Source: Levilactobacillus zymae DSM 19395 (GTDB taxonomy: Bacteria; Bacillota; Bacilli; Lactobacillales; Lactobacillaceae). From it: a DNA stretch of 64,000 nt. Below the pieces are notes generated by a model that did not search any database, had not been told where the DNA came from, and saw only the letters and a list, made by a program, of their open reading frames with translations. Positions 1 through 11,000 of this stretch are shown piece after piece. Each line of letters opens with the position of its first letter. Positions within the stretch are counted from its first letter, which is position 1. The DNA lies in contig NZ_AZDW01000022.1 of the NCBI RefSeq assembly GCF_001434115.1, forward strand, positions 23,273 through 87,272, read 5' to 3'. Made by a program: the position numbers and the translations under genes.

Positions 1-306
1 TTCGAAGGACACGCCCCGGAAAATCAGGCACGCCAGGATCAGGAATAAGACCAGGTAGAAGCCGGAGAACAACGTGGCGTACCACATCGGGAAGGAGGCG
101 AACATCGCCCCACCGGCGGTAATCAACCAAACTTCGTTGCCGTCCCAGTGCGGGCCGATGGTGCGGATCACGACGTCGCGTTCCGCATCGTTGCGGGCAA
201 AGCTCTTGATCAACATGCCGACCCCGAAGTCGAACCCTTCGAGGAAGAAGAAGCCGCTGAACAAGACGCCAATCAGAATAAACCAGAGTAATTGTAAACT
301 AGTCAT
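1..306 (-). CDS. cydB: Cytochrome bd oxidase subunit II (partial)
   Basis: This is the N-terminal 102 residues of CydB; the rest lies beyond the left window edge. CydB pairs with CydA in the membrane to form cytochrome bd quinol oxidase, which reduces O2 to water. The start ATG at 306 overlaps the cydA stop by 8 bp. The first residues, [20 protein letters not shown], form the expected first membrane helix. They are followed by [10 protein letters not shown] and the [12 protein letters not shown] motif, both typical of the family. The tight overlap indicates translational coupling with cydA. Confidence 0.95.
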   Translation of the reverse strand, partial: MTSLQLLWFILIGVLFSGFFFLEGFDFGVGMLIKSFARNDAERDVVIRTIGPHWDGNEVWLITAGGAMFASFPMWYATLFSGFYLVLFLILACLIFRGVSFE

Positions 307-1750
307 GGTTGAACGCCCCCTTCGAGTAAGGATCGATGTCGACGTCGGAAGCCGAGTAACCGTCGGTGTTTTCCGCATCCGGTCCGGCCTTTAACGTCCG
401 GTGACATAAGACGACCATCACGACGCCCATGCCCGCAAACATCAGGAAGTAGACAATGTTCGACGTGAGCAGCGACGCCACGGAAACGTTAGGCGAGACC
501 GCATCCGCAATGGTCAGCAAGCCGTAAACGACCCACGGGTAACGCCCGAATTCGGTGATGAACCACCCACAGGTATTGACGATGAACGGTAGCCACAGGC
601 ACAGGCCCATGATGTACAGGAACCACTTCTGCTTGACGATGGCTTGCGACTTCTTGCGGTTAAAAATCAACCCCACGATGGCCAGTAAGGCGAACAACGC
701 GCTGGCCCCGGACATGATCCGGAAGCTCCAGAATAAGGTTTTAGTTGGGACGTAGTAGTTGATGTCGTTGCCGTACTTCTTATCGTACTTGGCGTGCAAC
801 TCCTTGTTGGCCTGGTTCATCCCGGTAACCGTCCCGGTCAATTTATGGTAACTCAATAAGTTCAAGACATATGGAATATCAACGGACCAGGTGGTCTTGT
901 GGGCCTTAGTGTCGAAACCGGCAATGGCCGTCCACTCACCCTTTTCCGTAGAATTCTTATACAAACCTTCCATGGCCCCAACCTTCATGGGTTGGTTGTT
1001 GAGCAGGTAACGCATCTGCGTATCCCCACTAGCAATGGAGCCTAACGAGAAGATCAAGCCGATGACTAAGGCCACTTGCATGGACTTACGGTAGAAGGTC
1101 ACGTGTTCCTTCTTGAGTAAGCGCCAAGCGGAGCAACCCGCGATGACGAAGGCAGCGGTTACAAATGCCCCAAAAATCACGTGTGGAAATTCGTTCCACA
1201 ACTGGGGGTTCCCCACGATTGCGCCGAAGTCCGTCATTTGAACGTGCCCGGTCTGCTTATTGATGATGTACCCCAACGGGTTTTGCATAAAGCTGTTGGC
1301 CGCCAAAATCCACAGGGCCGATAATGAAGAGCCGAACATAACTAACCAAATAAAGAGCACGTGCACCCATTTGTTAAACCGGTCCCAGGTGAACATCCAC
1401 ATCCCGATGAACGTGGATTCCATGAAGAACGCGGCGAGCGCTTCGATGGCTAACGGCGCCCCGAAGATGTCTCCCATGAACCGGGAGTATTCCGACCAGT
1501 TCATCCCGAATTGGAATTCCTGAATGATCCCGGTCACCACGCCGACGGCAAAACTATACAGGAACATTTTGCCCCAGAACTGGGCCATCTTCTTGTAGTC
1601 CTTGTCGCCCTTGACGGCGTACATGGTTTCCATCACGGCCACCACGAACGCCAGCCCAATGGAAAACGGTACGAAGAAGAAATGGAAGACCGTGGTCATT
1701 CCGAATTGGAATCTGGCTAAACCGAGTATGTCTAGACCAAGATTTATCAT
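299..1750 (-). CDS. cydA: Cytochrome bd quinol oxidase subunit I
   Basis: CydA is the heme-carrying subunit of the bd oxidase and oxidises quinol at the membrane. The 483-residue protein has normal family length. Visible signatures are [20 protein letters not shown] with the b595 heme histidine at residue 23, [10 protein letters not shown] with the second histidine region, and the GRYPW motif near residue 405 (GRQPW in E. coli). The start ATG follows GGGGAGG at 8 nt. Lactobacilli generally need external heme and often menaquinone to use this enzyme; no heme or quinone gene lies in the window. The cydCD assembly exporter usually follows cydB and would be outside the window. Confidence 0.97.
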   Translation of the reverse strand: MINLGLDILGLARFQFGMTTVFHFFFVPFSIGLAFVVAVMETMYAVKGDKDYKKMAQFWGKMFLYSFAVGVVTGIIQEFQFGMNWSEYSRFMGDIFGAPLAIEALAAFFMESTFIGMWMFTWDRFNKWVHVLFIWLVMFGSSLSALWILAANSFMQNPLGYIINKQTGHVQMTDFGAIVGNPQLWNEFPHVIFGAFVTAAFVIAGCSAWRLLKKEHVTFYRKSMQVALVIGLIFSLGSIASGDTQMRYLLNNQPMKVGAMEGLYKNSTEKGEWTAIAGFDTKAHKTTWSVDIPYVLNLLSYHKLTGTVTGMNQANKELHAKYDKKYGNDINYYVPTKTLFWSFRIMSGASALFALLAIVGLIFNRKKSQAIVKQKWFLYIMGLCLWLPFIVNTCGWFITEFGRYPWVVYGLLTIADAVSPNVSVASLLTSNIVYFLMFAGMGVVMVVLCHRTLKAGPDAENTDGYSASDVDIDPYSKGAFNHD

Positions 1751-1806
1751 TTTTCTAACCTCCCCAAACGTTATGTGTGTGAATAAATAATTGCTGACTT
1801 GCCTTC

Positions 1807-1835
1807 ATTATATCGAGTGATAAGTCATTATTCAA
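1807..1835 (-). promoter_or_regulatory. cydA promoter
   Basis: On the minus strand there is a -35 TTGAAT (1830-1835), a 17-nt spacer and a -10 TATAAT (1807-1812). This leaves a leader of about 50 nt before the cydA ATG at 1750. Confidence 0.7.
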
Positions 1836-1871
1836 TGATTCACGATGATTATTTGCTCAAAACGTGATTTT

Positions 1872-1885
1872 TGTGAGCGTTTACC
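1872..1885 (-). promoter_or_regulatory. Possible cre (CcpA) site upstream of cydA
   Basis: The minus strand reads GGTAAACGCTCACA. This fits the cre consensus TGNAANCGNWNNCW except at the first base. It lies about 37 bp upstream of the cydA -35 box. CcpA control of cydAB is known in several lactic acid bacteria; its use here is inferred. Confidence 0.4.
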
Positions 1886-1997
1886 ACTTATTTTGTTCGT
1901 TCACCTTGGTAACAGATTGGCCAATGTGTGCTAATTAAGTTCTATGAAATGGTAGCGATTTCTTACAGCTTATCGAAACCTTCCGTGCTAAAATGAA

Positions 1998-2326
1998 ACT
2001 ACACCCTGACGACGTGTTGGGTCAGGTCAAATAGCTACCCGTAGCCGCAGTTCCCAATCTGAAGATGATCTACGCAAAACCGCGCAGTCTGACCAGAAAG
2101 AACCACCGTTCAGCCCGGAGGTGAGCAGGGGCTCAGCCGGTGAAATTATTCTAAGCCGATGTTTTTTGTCGGCTTAGAATAAGGCCGAGCTTGAAGACTC
2201 GCGGGTTTGGCGAGGATTCAAGTCGTGCCCACTGGCGTCACGGCCCTTGATCACCGGAGGGCGAGCAGTTTAGCCGACCTCCCCAACACGCCTAATTATT
2301 GTGTTTCACTTAGGAGGATTTTTGCG
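1998..2326 (+). ncRNA. Structured 5' leader or small RNA upstream of the hydroxyacid dehydrogenase
   Basis: An extended -10 (TGCTAAAAT, 1986-1994) could start a transcript near 2000. The following 320 nt have no convincing ORF but strong folding potential. GGTCAG (2020-2025) can pair with CCTGAC (2005-2010) or with CTGACC (2089-2094). A hairpin spans 2105-2141. A perfect 14-bp stem (2146-2159 with 2169-2182) encloses a T-rich loop. A further hairpin (2190-2222) has 6 and 5 bp separated by tandem G-A/G-A. No known riboswitch signature was recognised. The downstream gene starts at 2327 with its own AGGAGG. Confidence 0.45.
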
Positions 2327-3277
2327 ATGACAGAACGAATACTTGCGTTACAATCCCTAACCGCCGACCACCTGGCCGCCCTGAAAGCGGACGGTTTAGA
2401 CGTAGTCACGGCGGCCGACTACCAACCCGGTGGTGCGCCCATCACCATTTTATACGGCTGGGACGACGACCTGGGGCCCGCCGTGATCAACGACGAGCAT
2501 AACCAGGTTCACTGGTTACAGACCCTCAGTGCCGGCATCGACTACCTGCCGTTGGACCTGATTCGCGACCACCACATCAAACTGACCAACTCGAGTGGCG
2601 TCTTCTCCGACGCCATCGCCGAATCCACCCTGGGCTACCTGCTGTACTTCCTGCGCGGCTTTAACGAAGCCGTCAAGAACCAGGCCGGCCACTTCTGGAT
2701 TCAACCCGCCCGCACCGACCTGCATAACTTGAGCGACCAGACCGTGGTCATCTACGGGACCGGGAGCATCGGGCAAGCCATGGCGAAATTACTCAACGGG
2801 TTCGACAACGCCCCGATTGGCGTCAACCGCAGCGGCCACCCCGTCGATGGGTTCGCCAAGACGGTCAGCCTGGCCGAAGACGCGACCATCCTGGGTGACG
2901 CCGACATCGTGATCAACGCGATGCCCGCCACGGCCGAAACCAACCACTACTTCAATGCCGCCTTCTTCAAACAGCTCAACGGCTTGCGAATCTTCGTCAA
3001 CGTGGGCCGTGGGACCGCCGTGGACTTACCGGCCTTAGAACACGCCCTGCTCTACCAGGAAGTGCTCCACGCCGCATTGGACGTCTTTGAGACCGAACCG
3101 TTCCCGAAGGACGCCAAGCTCTGGGACTTCCCGAACGTCTTATTGACGCCGCACCAAACCGGATTTTCCGACAACAACTTAACGCGGACGTTTGAAATCT
3201 TCCGCAAAAACCTCACCAGCTACCTGCAAGACGGGACGTTGGTGGAGAACATCGCCGACCCGTTACGCGGGTATTAA
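2327..3277 (+). CDS. D-isomer-specific 2-hydroxyacid dehydrogenase
   Basis: This 316-residue NAD(P)-dependent oxidoreductase is predicted to interconvert 2-keto acids and D-2-hydroxy acids in the cytosol. The Rossmann motif is GTGSIG. The catalytic triad is visible as Arg in VNVGRGTAVD, Glu in DVFETEPFP and His in LLTPHQTG. The substrate is not predictable; D-2-hydroxyisocaproate-type and glyoxylate/hydroxypyruvate-type enzymes share this fold. The ATG at 2327 was chosen over an upstream TTG at 2207 because AGGAGG lies 9 nt before it and the 40 extra residues match no family sequence. A terminator follows directly. Confidence 0.88.
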   Translation: MTERILALQSLTADHLAALKADGLDVVTAADYQPGGAPITILYGWDDDLGPAVINDEHNQVHWLQTLSAGIDYLPLDLIRDHHIKLTNSSGVFSDAIAESTLGYLLYFLRGFNEAVKNQAGHFWIQPARTDLHNLSDQTVVIYGTGSIGQAMAKLLNGFDNAPIGVNRSGHPVDGFAKTVSLAEDATILGDADIVINAMPATAETNHYFNAAFFKQLNGLRIFVNVGRGTAVDLPALEHALLYQEVLHAALDVFETEPFPKDAKLWDFPNVLLTPHQTGFSDNNLTRTFEIFRKNLTSYLQDGTLVENIADPLRGY

Positions 3278-3289
3278 CCGGTAATTCAA

Positions 3290-3316
3290 AGACCCGCTGA
3301 GGACCAGCGGGTCTTT
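3290..3316 (+). terminator. Intrinsic terminator after the hydroxyacid dehydrogenase
   Basis: GACCCGCTG and CAGCGGGTC form a 9-bp GC-rich stem with a 5-nt loop, followed by TTTT. Confidence 0.85.
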
Positions 3317-3322
3317 TCGTGT

Positions 3323-3691
3323 CTAATCAATGCCACTCTCTTCGATCCTGGCGGGGGCTTCGGCGGCCGTTAAATAGCTCACCGCCCCGTCTAAAATGTC
3401 GGCCACGTTTCCGGTCAGTTCGTCAATGTCGGTGACCTTATCTCCCAGTAATTTCATGACCTCCTCAAATTGGGCTAAGACCCGGTCCTGCTCCCCTAAG
3501 CGTTGCCGCATCTGTTCCGACGTCATGTCGTAATAGCTGTCGCGCGGTGTCAACTGAGTCAACGCCGGTTGGACCAGTTGGCACACCGCCATGGTGGTCG
3601 CGCACGCGTTTTGCACGTTGCCCACCACCATTTGGCTGTACTGGAGTTTCACCAAAGTTTTCGCTAATTGCTGACTATCCATTGTTTTCAA
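3323..3691 (-). CDS. Hypothetical 122-residue protein
   Basis: A small soluble, largely helical protein with no recognised family. It contains SQQLAKTLVKLQYSQMVVGN near the N-terminus, a Gln/Glu-rich middle and an acidic C-terminus, and no signal peptide. The TTG start at 3691 is preferred because a GAGGGGG ribosome site lies 8 nt upstream. The ATG three codons later at 3682 would be 17 nt away. The gene converges on the preceding dehydrogenase. Confidence 0.6.
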   Translation of the reverse strand: MKTMDSQQLAKTLVKLQYSQMVVGNVQNACATTMAVCQLVQPALTQLTPRDSYYDMTSEQMRQRLGEQDRVLAQFEEVMKLLGDKVTDIDELTGNVADILDGAVSYLTAAEAPARIEESGID

Positions 3692-3878
3692 AGTAACGTC
3701 CCCCTCACGTCCTTTAGTTACTCAATAGGATAAACCATTTTATGCGGTGAGAATGTGTGAAAGGGTTTTCTTTGGTATGTGAACTCCTTAACCGGTCGGA
3801 CTCACCCGAAGACGGGGCCGCAACGACCGGAAAATTTGTGGTACACTAGGGCATCAGAACAACTAAAGGAGACTAACC

Positions 3879-4259
3879 ATGCCTAACACCAATCAACCCG
3901 ATGAGGCGACCCGCGCCAAGATTCGGCGAAAAAAACTAAAGACCAAGGTCGGCGACGAAATCTGGGACCGTTACCAGCGCAGCGTTAAGAACGGGATCCT
4001 GACCCAGAAGGAAGCCGACGCGGCCATGCTGGTCGAACACAAGAAGGCCGTCACCAAGAAGAATCGCGAACGCAAGGCCAAGGGCCCCAAGCCTAAGAGT
4101 AAAAAGGTCCTCCACCGCGAGCACGCCCAGAAGCGCGCCGCCAAGGAGTGGGAAGACCGCAAGCACCCCACCGGTCACCGCGCCCGGCGCCGCATGAACG
4201 ACTATGCCGACCCGGAAACGTATCAATTGAGTCGACGGTCGGGGGGCCGGCGACGGTAA
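3879..4259 (+). CDS. Hypothetical very basic protein
   Basis: This 126-residue protein is extremely rich in Lys and Arg (for example KIRRKKLKTK and RERKAKGPKPKSKK) and ends in RRSGGRRR. That composition suggests nucleic-acid or ribosome binding, but no family was recognised. The ATG follows AAAGGAG at 8 nt. A -10-like TACACT lies upstream at about 3841-3846. It is a single-gene unit closed by a shared terminator. Confidence 0.65.
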   Translation: MPNTNQPDEATRAKIRRKKLKTKVGDEIWDRYQRSVKNGILTQKEADAAMLVEHKKAVTKKNRERKAKGPKPKSKKVLHREHAQKRAAKEWEDRKHPTGHRARRRMNDYADPETYQLSRRSGGRRR

Positions 4260-4272
4260 TTCCAGCATAAGC

Positions 4273-4317
4273 AAAAGTAGTTCCCATCCCCTTTTCGGAT
4301 GAGAGCTACTTTTTTTG
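4273..4317. terminator. Bidirectional terminator
   Basis: AAAGTAG...CATCC pairs imperfectly with GGATG...CTACTTT, with T runs on the + side and A runs on the left. It sits between two convergent genes that end at 4259 and 4318. Confidence 0.7.
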
Positions 4318-7300
4318 TTAGTGATGGCGGCGTAAGAATCCCATGGCGCCTAAACAGCTAGTTAACAGCGCTAGTCCCAACCATTGAAAGAAGTTGGTAG
4401 ACCGTTCGGCCGTCTGGGGAAGCTGAGCTTGAAATTGAACCTGCTGGCGTTGATGAGGCGTTATGGTCGTTAGGTTACGACGGCTCGGCTTCGATTGCGG
4501 TTTAGTACCGGTGGCCGTCGGTGGCGTTGGCACGATGTTGCTGTTCTGGTGGCCGCCCACTATTAGTGGTGTTGGCTTGGGCGCAGCAGTGGACGCCGTT
4601 GGTTGGTTGGCAGTCGCCTGGGGGTGCGGTGCTGGCGTCGTTGTGGTGAGGTCCGACTGGGATTGCGTGATGGGCCCCTGTGGCTGGACCGGCTGCGGTT
4701 GCGGCGCTGGCTGGGGATCTGGAACCGTGGTTGGCTGTGGTATGGGTTGAGGTGTCGGCTTAGGCGTTGGAACTGGCTGTGGCGTTGGTTTGGGGGTCGG
4801 CTTGGGCGTCGGAACTGGTTGTGGCATTGGTTTGGGGGTCGGCTTAGGCGTCGGAATTGGTTGTGGCGTTGGCTTGGGGGTCGGCTTGGGGGTCGGTTTG
4901 GGCGTTGGAACCGGTTGTGGTGTTGGCCTGGGTGTCGGCTTAGGCATCGGAACTGGCTGCGGCGTTGGTGTTGGTTTGGGTTTCGGCTTGGGCGCCGGAA
5001 CTGGCTGCGGCGTTGGTTGAGGAATTGGGGCGTAACTGACCCGAACCAGAACATCGTTACTATCTTGAGCCATCCCCACAGCCGGCACCCGGGTTAAGTC
5101 CCCAGTAGCTATCGTCATCGCCACCACCCGTTGCCCCACTACCTGTGGATTCTGGACCGCCGGGAACTGAAATTTCTGATCAGGGGCGACCAAATACCAT
5201 CCCAGTATCGTTGGTTGATCCGCTGCCGTGAGCGGTGGCAACGATGCCGTATCGGCGTGTTGATAATGGCTTACTTCTTGCGTAACTTGATTGGTCACGG
5301 TCAGGAAAGTCATGGTCTGGGTGCTTGGCGCAACTACGGGAAGTCCCTGAGCATCGACGTAGAAAATATCTTCGTGTTTGACCTCGCGTTGCGCCGTGAT
5401 GTTCGGCGCCACCAGAATCTCATAATTTTTCACTGGCGCTTGACTGGACGCAAACACGATTTGCTGGGTTGGGTCCTGGACAACGTGATAGTGCTGTTGT
5501 TGGAGCGGCTCTAGATACGGCTTACTGGAGAATTGACTGGTAGTTCCCCATTTCCCCCGTAGACTTGGATCCTGGGTGTAATCTAACGACTTTAAAATCT
5601 TTCCCGTGGCGACGTCCTTGATGGTCACTGTGGCACGATTCGCGGGATTGTAAATCATAATAATTCCTTGGTTGAATCCTTGGAAGGGCACTTGGTGCAA
5701 ATCCGCAACTTGTTGCCATAAGTCACCATTTCTATCAGGACTAGTAACCGCCATTTGGTAGAGATAATCTGGTAAATCCTTAACATAAGTTATCAAGGAT
5801 TGCGTTGGCGACGCTAGCTGTTGAAACCGAGCGCTGATGGGCTGGTTTTGAGCGTCCCGAATGACCGTCTGTTGGTTCTGGGGGTCAACGCTAAGATAAC
5901 GGATGTCCACGTTCCAGGGGGCCACATCCCGGTAGAACAAGATTGTTACTTGTTGCGACCGGGGGCCAAATACCAGGTTCGAGTTCGTGAGTTGCTGTGC
6001 TTTTCCATTTCCCGCTAAAAAGTCTTGATATTGACCGGTTCCCGTCAAGGTTAGCGACGCTAGATGTAACCCCTTATTCAGTTGTGTTTGGATCAACGTC
6101 TGAACCGCTGGGGCCGTTTTCAAATCGGTCGTTGCCCCCAATGTTCCCGAAATGACTGCCGCGGGCCCCACCGTTAGTTGTTTACCATCTGCTTGTAAGA
6201 GCTGGGCTTGCACGGTCACGATGCCCTCTTTTGCCGCTAACCTATACGGTTGAATGATGATACCGTCGAATTTATCTTGCGCATCCGACCAAGCAGCCGT
6301 TAAGCTACCATCGGCAACAGATGAATCCGCTTGTAGCTGATACCACGTCAGTGTATTGGCGTTAACGTTTCCCACATTGGCGGTCGACGGAAAACTATTT
6401 TGGTAAAGATCGTGTTGAGCTGGGTCTAATCCCGTAATCGGTAAGTTCTGATTACGTTGGTCCTTAATGATAAATGACGGTGTCGTGTACCCCAATTGCG
6501 TCGTCGCTAATTCCTGCGGTAACACGATTGGGGTGAGTAAAATATGTTGGTCACCCATACTAATGGTCTTAAGGTGTTGGTCTGAAGCCAGCGGCGAAAT
6601 ATCCGCAATTTGATTGTGGTCTAACTCAACCTCCGTCAGCTGCTTTTTATCGGCTAAGGCGGAAATATCATTGATGGCAAAGCTACTAATATTGACACTG
6701 GTTAGCTCTTGAAGGGACTTAAGCGCCCGAATGTCCCACAAATTTCCGGCCTGAAGTCCCCCTTTCCGCGCGTAAAAGCCAACTAGGGGGTCGGGGGACA
6801 GATAAATTGTTTTGAGATGGGTGGCGTTTTGTAAGCCTTCTAACGAATACATCCCCGTTAACGCCCAATAATACTGCGTGGGCGTTTTACCATCGTTGTT
6901 GACGGATTGTAACGACTGCTGAGAAAACAGGTCCGTCAGGTCTGTGGCCATCTGAGCCTTCGTAAACTGTTGACGAAATTCATTGAAGGTTTTGTATTGA
7001 CGGCTAAAATTATTTTCCCAGATAAAGTCTTGCAGGGCGCCATCCGGTAGCCACTCGTCGATGTATAGTGGATGGTGCCCATCCGCATAAACCAGTGACG
7101 ACCCCTTGTCTTCCCCCTTAGCGTCTATCGCAATATGATTGGCGTACGATTCTCCTTGCCAATTGAAAGCCCCCGGAACCTGATAATTCGGGCTATAGTG
7201 ATCTACCCGGCGTAAATCCGTATCTTGCCCCGCTCCATCTTGATGAACATAGGTTGATTGGGGCCGGATTTGCTTAGGAATCGTCAACCCTTGGTGTGGT

Positions 7301-7734
7301 TGCGCCGGCACGATGTTCACGAGTTGCTGCGTGTCGACCGGTGCGATTCCCGCTTGAATCGCTGTGGAATCCGGCTGCGTTACCGGGGTCGCAGAAGCCG
7401 CGGGAGTTCCTGACGCCGAGGTCTTCTGTCGTACTGGCGCTGTTGGTTCATTAGAACCCGCGTGTTGGCCGGAAACCATTGCTTGGGTGCTTGACGATTG
7501 GGTTGAATTATCATTCGCTGATTGTACGTTGGCCTTCAGTCCGACTTGCTTTTGAGTTGCAACGTTCTGCCCATTTTTCTGAATACCGGATGCTAACGCC
7601 GGTTGCTGGTCTGCATGTGCCTGGGTTAAATTGGCATTGAGTAATAACAAGGCTGTTCCGGCCACCGTCCCGGCCGCAACCCATTGCCGCTGTCGTTTTT
7701 TCCCCACTTCTAATTTTCGTTTCACGATTGCCAC
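4318..7734 (-). CDS. LPQTAE-anchored leucine-rich-repeat surface protein
   Basis: A sortase substrate of about 1138 residues, probably an adhesin. Order of parts: a signal peptide with a basic start ([14 protein letters not shown]) ending near AHAD; a Ser/Thr/Gln-rich low-complexity stretch; a leucine-rich-repeat block including [20 protein letters not shown]; MucBP-like beta domains; a long Pro-Thr/Lys wall-spanning repeat; then LPQTAE, a hydrophobic helix and RRHH. GTG at 7734 was chosen as start because GGAG lies 5 nt upstream. A longer ATG reading from 7797 lacks this and adds a non-signal extension. The role in host or surface binding is inferred from the architecture. Confidence 0.85.
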   Translation of the reverse strand: MAIVKRKLEVGKKRQRQWVAAGTVAGTALLLLNANLTQAHADQQPALASGIQKNGQNVATQKQVGLKANVQSANDNSTQSSSTQAMVSGQHAGSNEPTAPVRQKTSASGTPAASATPVTQPDSTAIQAGIAPVDTQQLVNIVPAQPHQGLTIPKQIRPQSTYVHQDGAGQDTDLRRVDHYSPNYQVPGAFNWQGESYANHIAIDAKGEDKGSSLVYADGHHPLYIDEWLPDGALQDFIWENNFSRQYKTFNEFRQQFTKAQMATDLTDLFSQQSLQSVNNDGKTPTQYYWALTGMYSLEGLQNATHLKTIYLSPDPLVGFYARKGGLQAGNLWDIRALKSLQELTSVNISSFAINDISALADKKQLTEVELDHNQIADISPLASDQHLKTISMGDQHILLTPIVLPQELATTQLGYTTPSFIIKDQRNQNLPITGLDPAQHDLYQNSFPSTANVGNVNANTLTWYQLQADSSVADGSLTAAWSDAQDKFDGIIIQPYRLAAKEGIVTVQAQLLQADGKQLTVGPAAVISGTLGATTDLKTAPAVQTLIQTQLNKGLHLASLTLTGTGQYQDFLAGNGKAQQLTNSNLVFGPRSQQVTILFYRDVAPWNVDIRYLSVDPQNQQTVIRDAQNQPISARFQQLASPTQSLITYVKDLPDYLYQMAVTSPDRNGDLWQQVADLHQVPFQGFNQGIIMIYNPANRATVTIKDVATGKILKSLDYTQDPSLRGKWGTTSQFSSKPYLEPLQQQHYHVVQDPTQQIVFASSQAPVKNYEILVAPNITAQREVKHEDIFYVDAQGLPVVAPSTQTMTFLTVTNQVTQEVSHYQHADTASLPPLTAADQPTILGWYLVAPDQKFQFPAVQNPQVVGQRVVAMTIATGDLTRVPAVGMAQDSNDVLVRVSYAPIPQPTPQPVPAPKPKPKPTPTPQPVPMPKPTPRPTPQPVPTPKPTPKPTPKPTPQPIPTPKPTPKPMPQPVPTPKPTPKPTPQPVPTPKPTPQPIPQPTTVPDPQPAPQPQPVQPQGPITQSQSDLTTTTPAPHPQATANQPTASTAAPKPTPLIVGGHQNSNIVPTPPTATGTKPQSKPSRRNLTTITPHQRQQVQFQAQLPQTAERSTNFFQWLGLALLTSCLGAMGFLRRHH
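4738..5030 (-). repeat. Pro-rich wall-spanner tandem repeats
   Basis: About 290 bp of short imperfect repeats encode [15 protein letters not shown] units. The repetition gives long spurious open frames on the other strand and is prone to length change. Confidence 0.85.
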
Positions 7735-7885
7735 CCCTACTCCTTTTGAGATTAATCGTTCCGCGACAACTATAGGTCGGAAATGTTGGGTTTTCAATAC
7801 CTACAATCATTTTTAGTATAAAGCACATAATAAAACGTGCATTTCTTATTATAGTTGTAATATTGCGACAAATTGCTCGCTAAAC

Positions 7886-7942
7886 GCCAAAACGCGCCAC
7901 CTAGATCAACGGTTGAGTTGATTTGGGTGGCGCGTTTTTGGT
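7886..7942 (-). terminator. Intrinsic terminator after the large phosphoesterase gene
   Basis: A long inverted repeat: AACGCGCCACC pairs with GGTGGCGCGTT, with an inner ATCAAC/GTTGAT stem. T-rich sequence lies on both sides, so it may work in both directions. Confidence 0.75.
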
Positions 7943-8046
7943 TAATCGTTTTGAATCTAGGCCTGTTAATTATTGGTTACTGATTCTATCAAAAATCAAT
8001 CTGTACCAGTTTAAGCATTCGTATCCTTAAAATCGATCTAGGTACT

Positions 8047-11000
8047 TTATTTAACTAAATTATGGTTCGCCGTAACGTAACCACCAGCTACGCGGTAACG
8101 TAACGTACCGTGTGCTGAGTAGTCCCAACCCTGAACCTTCAGCTGTTTGTTAGCCGCGATTCCGCGTAATCGGTGCTTTAATTCAGCCTCTTTGTAGAGC
8201 GTGACGCGGTGCTTAGTCCTAATCGTCCGAGGCATCTTCAGCTTCCCAGCTTGGACCTGTTGCTTGTTGGCCGTGATATACGCCCCATTCGTCAACTGGA
8301 AGACCAGTGACTGACCACGATGGATCAAACGCTTGGTTCGTAAGACTTGACCTTGACGGTAATGATGCTTCACCTTCCCAGTCAATTTGGCCGACTTGTA
8401 CCCCGAAAGGCCCTTCGCATTAATGACCGTTACCCGTTTAACCAGCTTCGTGTAGTCCGCATTTTGGACGTAACTCGAACTAGCCGTGATGTACCCGGTT
8501 TGCTTGTACGTCTTGGACTTCCGATTGACGTCGCGCACGTGGAACCGCAGACGGCCATTCTTCGCCTTGACCGTCCCTAAGACCGCGAACTCTGGTTGGT
8601 GCATTTGCGGTTGCTTACTAAACGAGTTCATCCGGGCACCCTTAGAGAAGTTCGGCTTCCGGTACAGTGCCAAACCGCGAACCCCGATCACCTTAGCAGG
8701 TGTCTTTTTAGCCGTTGGTTTCGTTGCACTTGGCGTCGTTGGCTGCGACGGTTCCGGCTTGGTCACACTTGGCTTGGAAGTTTCCGGCTTGCTTACGCCA
8801 GGCGTTGCACTTCCTGAAGTTGAGCCTCCCGGCGTCGAAGTCCCTGGTGCTGTTGAACCCGGATGCGTTGCTCCTGGTGTCGTTGAACCTGGGTGCGTCG
8901 TTGCCGTATGGTCCATTGCCGTTAATTCAGCTGCATCAACTTGGTTCCCCTGAGCATCGACCGTTAATAAGGACAGCTTGTTGCCATCAATTTTAACCGT
9001 CAAGAAAGTCTTTTGTTTCTTGTTCGCTTCGGTTTGAATCATGTCCCAAACTTCAGGTTGGTTCGGCCGAATGTCGTACGTCTTTTCGCCGGTATGTCCC
9101 GCCGCGATATAGGTCGTCCCATGCGCGGCCTTTTTACCTCCGACCAGTGGGAACGTCCGCCCGTATGAGTGGTCATGGCCACTAAAGACCACATCGATAC
9201 CCAATTCATCACATACTGGTGGTAACATCTTGTTAAACATCGTTGAACGCGAATCGGCCGGGTTTTTGTTGTAGGCTGGTTGGTGGGTCGTCACCACCCG
9301 CCAAGTCTTCTTAGACGCCTGCATATCTTGCTTCAACCAGTCCAATTCCCGCTGCATTTCTTTAGGATCATCCGTCCAACCAATTGATGCGATGTGCATG
9401 TTGCCGTAGTCGACTGAATACGTCCCCTTGCGGACCGTCTTCGGCCCATTGCCGTTAGGAACCCCCAGCATCTCGATGGACTTAGACCCATCGTCCCCCA
9501 TGTACTCATGGTTCCCCATCACGTGGAGCATATCCATCGAATCGTAATACGGGTGTTCATCAAAGATTCGGGCCGTGGCTTCGGCTTCCGTATAGAGGGT
9601 TTGGTCATCGTTAAAGTCCCCGACGTGAATACCAAAGGCTGGTTTATCCTGAGACTTTTCTACGCCGTTCAGGAAATTATCGAAATCGTTCAATTGACCA
9701 TAGTTACCAACCTGGGTATCCCCAAAGACGTTAAACGAAAACTTATTACTATCCGTAAGCGTCGTAAAATGCCGAACGGCTGACCAATTAGTGCCATCCC
9801 CTACGCGGTACGCGTAGGACGTTCCCGGCTTAAGTCCCTTAGCATCAACTCGGTTAACCGTCACGGCACTGGTATCACTGTCGTAAGTAAACAGCGAATT
9901 CCGCCCACTCTGGCTCGTCTTAAAGGCCTTGTCCTTGTTTGCCGCGTAGTCTTTGTCCGTGGCGATTTGCATCAATGACTGAATGGTATGATCAACGGGC
10001 TTGGTCATCCAGGTAATCGTCTTCCGCGTCGTTGGGTCTTGTGATGCCCCCGTCAACAAGTGCGATGGCACTTCACTGGTCTTGTCTCCCGGTGCATAAA
10101 TGATCGTTGGGGCTAAGAAACTATGCGCTGCCCCGTTATCCGCACCAATTTTGATTTTTCCTGCCTGCGTCGGCAGCTTATCCGTTGGGACTTCACCTTG
10201 AGCATTCGTTTTGCCTAACGTAACGGACTGGCCGTTAGCCGTTACCGCAAAGACGTCTACCCCGGTTGCGGGTTTACCTGCAGCGTCTAAAATCGTGACC
10301 GTATTCTTCAGTCCCGCCACAAATGGGGTGTGCTTGACCTGATAATCGGCCTGCGCCTTAACCGTGTGTTCTTCCGATGCCACGGTCAACGCCATATCAG
10401 TCGGTGCGGCGTCCTTCAGTTCAACCGCACCGCTCAGTAATTGATACGTTAACGGGGCATCGGCCGGCGTATCCCGCGGAACGTTTAAGGTAACGGTCAT
10501 CAGTGGCTTGGTCTTATCGGTACCTAAATTCTTTAGCGTAAAGGTCGTTGTGCCGTCCTTTGACTCGGTCGCATACCCGTTTTGTTTGCTATCCTCAACC
10601 GCGTAATCAACGGACTTAATGGTAAAGCCCGGTGCCAACTTCATCTTAAAGACGGCCGACTTCAACTTCGTTAAATCATCGGCGGTAATGTTAAATTTGG
10701 CCGTATCGCCTAATTTTACGGTTTTATCCAATTGATTCAGGTGAATCCCCGTAGCTTGGTTGGCTTTCACCGTAAAGTACGCTTCTTTTTCGGTCTTGTT
10801 CCCGAACTTATCCACCGCCACGACCTTCACGTGGTGCGTCCCGTTCATGAACTTGAGACCCTTGAGCGTAATCAAACCATCCTTATCCGGAATAAAGTGG
10901 GTCTTATCTGCTGAATAGTCATGGTCATCCACGTAAACTTTACTATTGTCCCAGTCAATCCCCGACATATTCGGATCATCCGGATCATCGTGCAACTTAG

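Noticed and set aside
2105..2141. Resemblance to the SRP RNA domain IV loop (TTCAGCCCGGAGGTGAGCAG)
   Set aside because: The spacing between loop and tetraloop differs by one base and the inner stem has a mismatch; the flanks do not fit a 4.5S RNA. Kept only as a leader hairpin.
4463..5097. Several long plus-strand frames over the surface-protein gene
   Set aside because: They are shadows of the Pro-rich repeat (Gly/Val or Arg/Trp-rich peptides) without ribosome sites.
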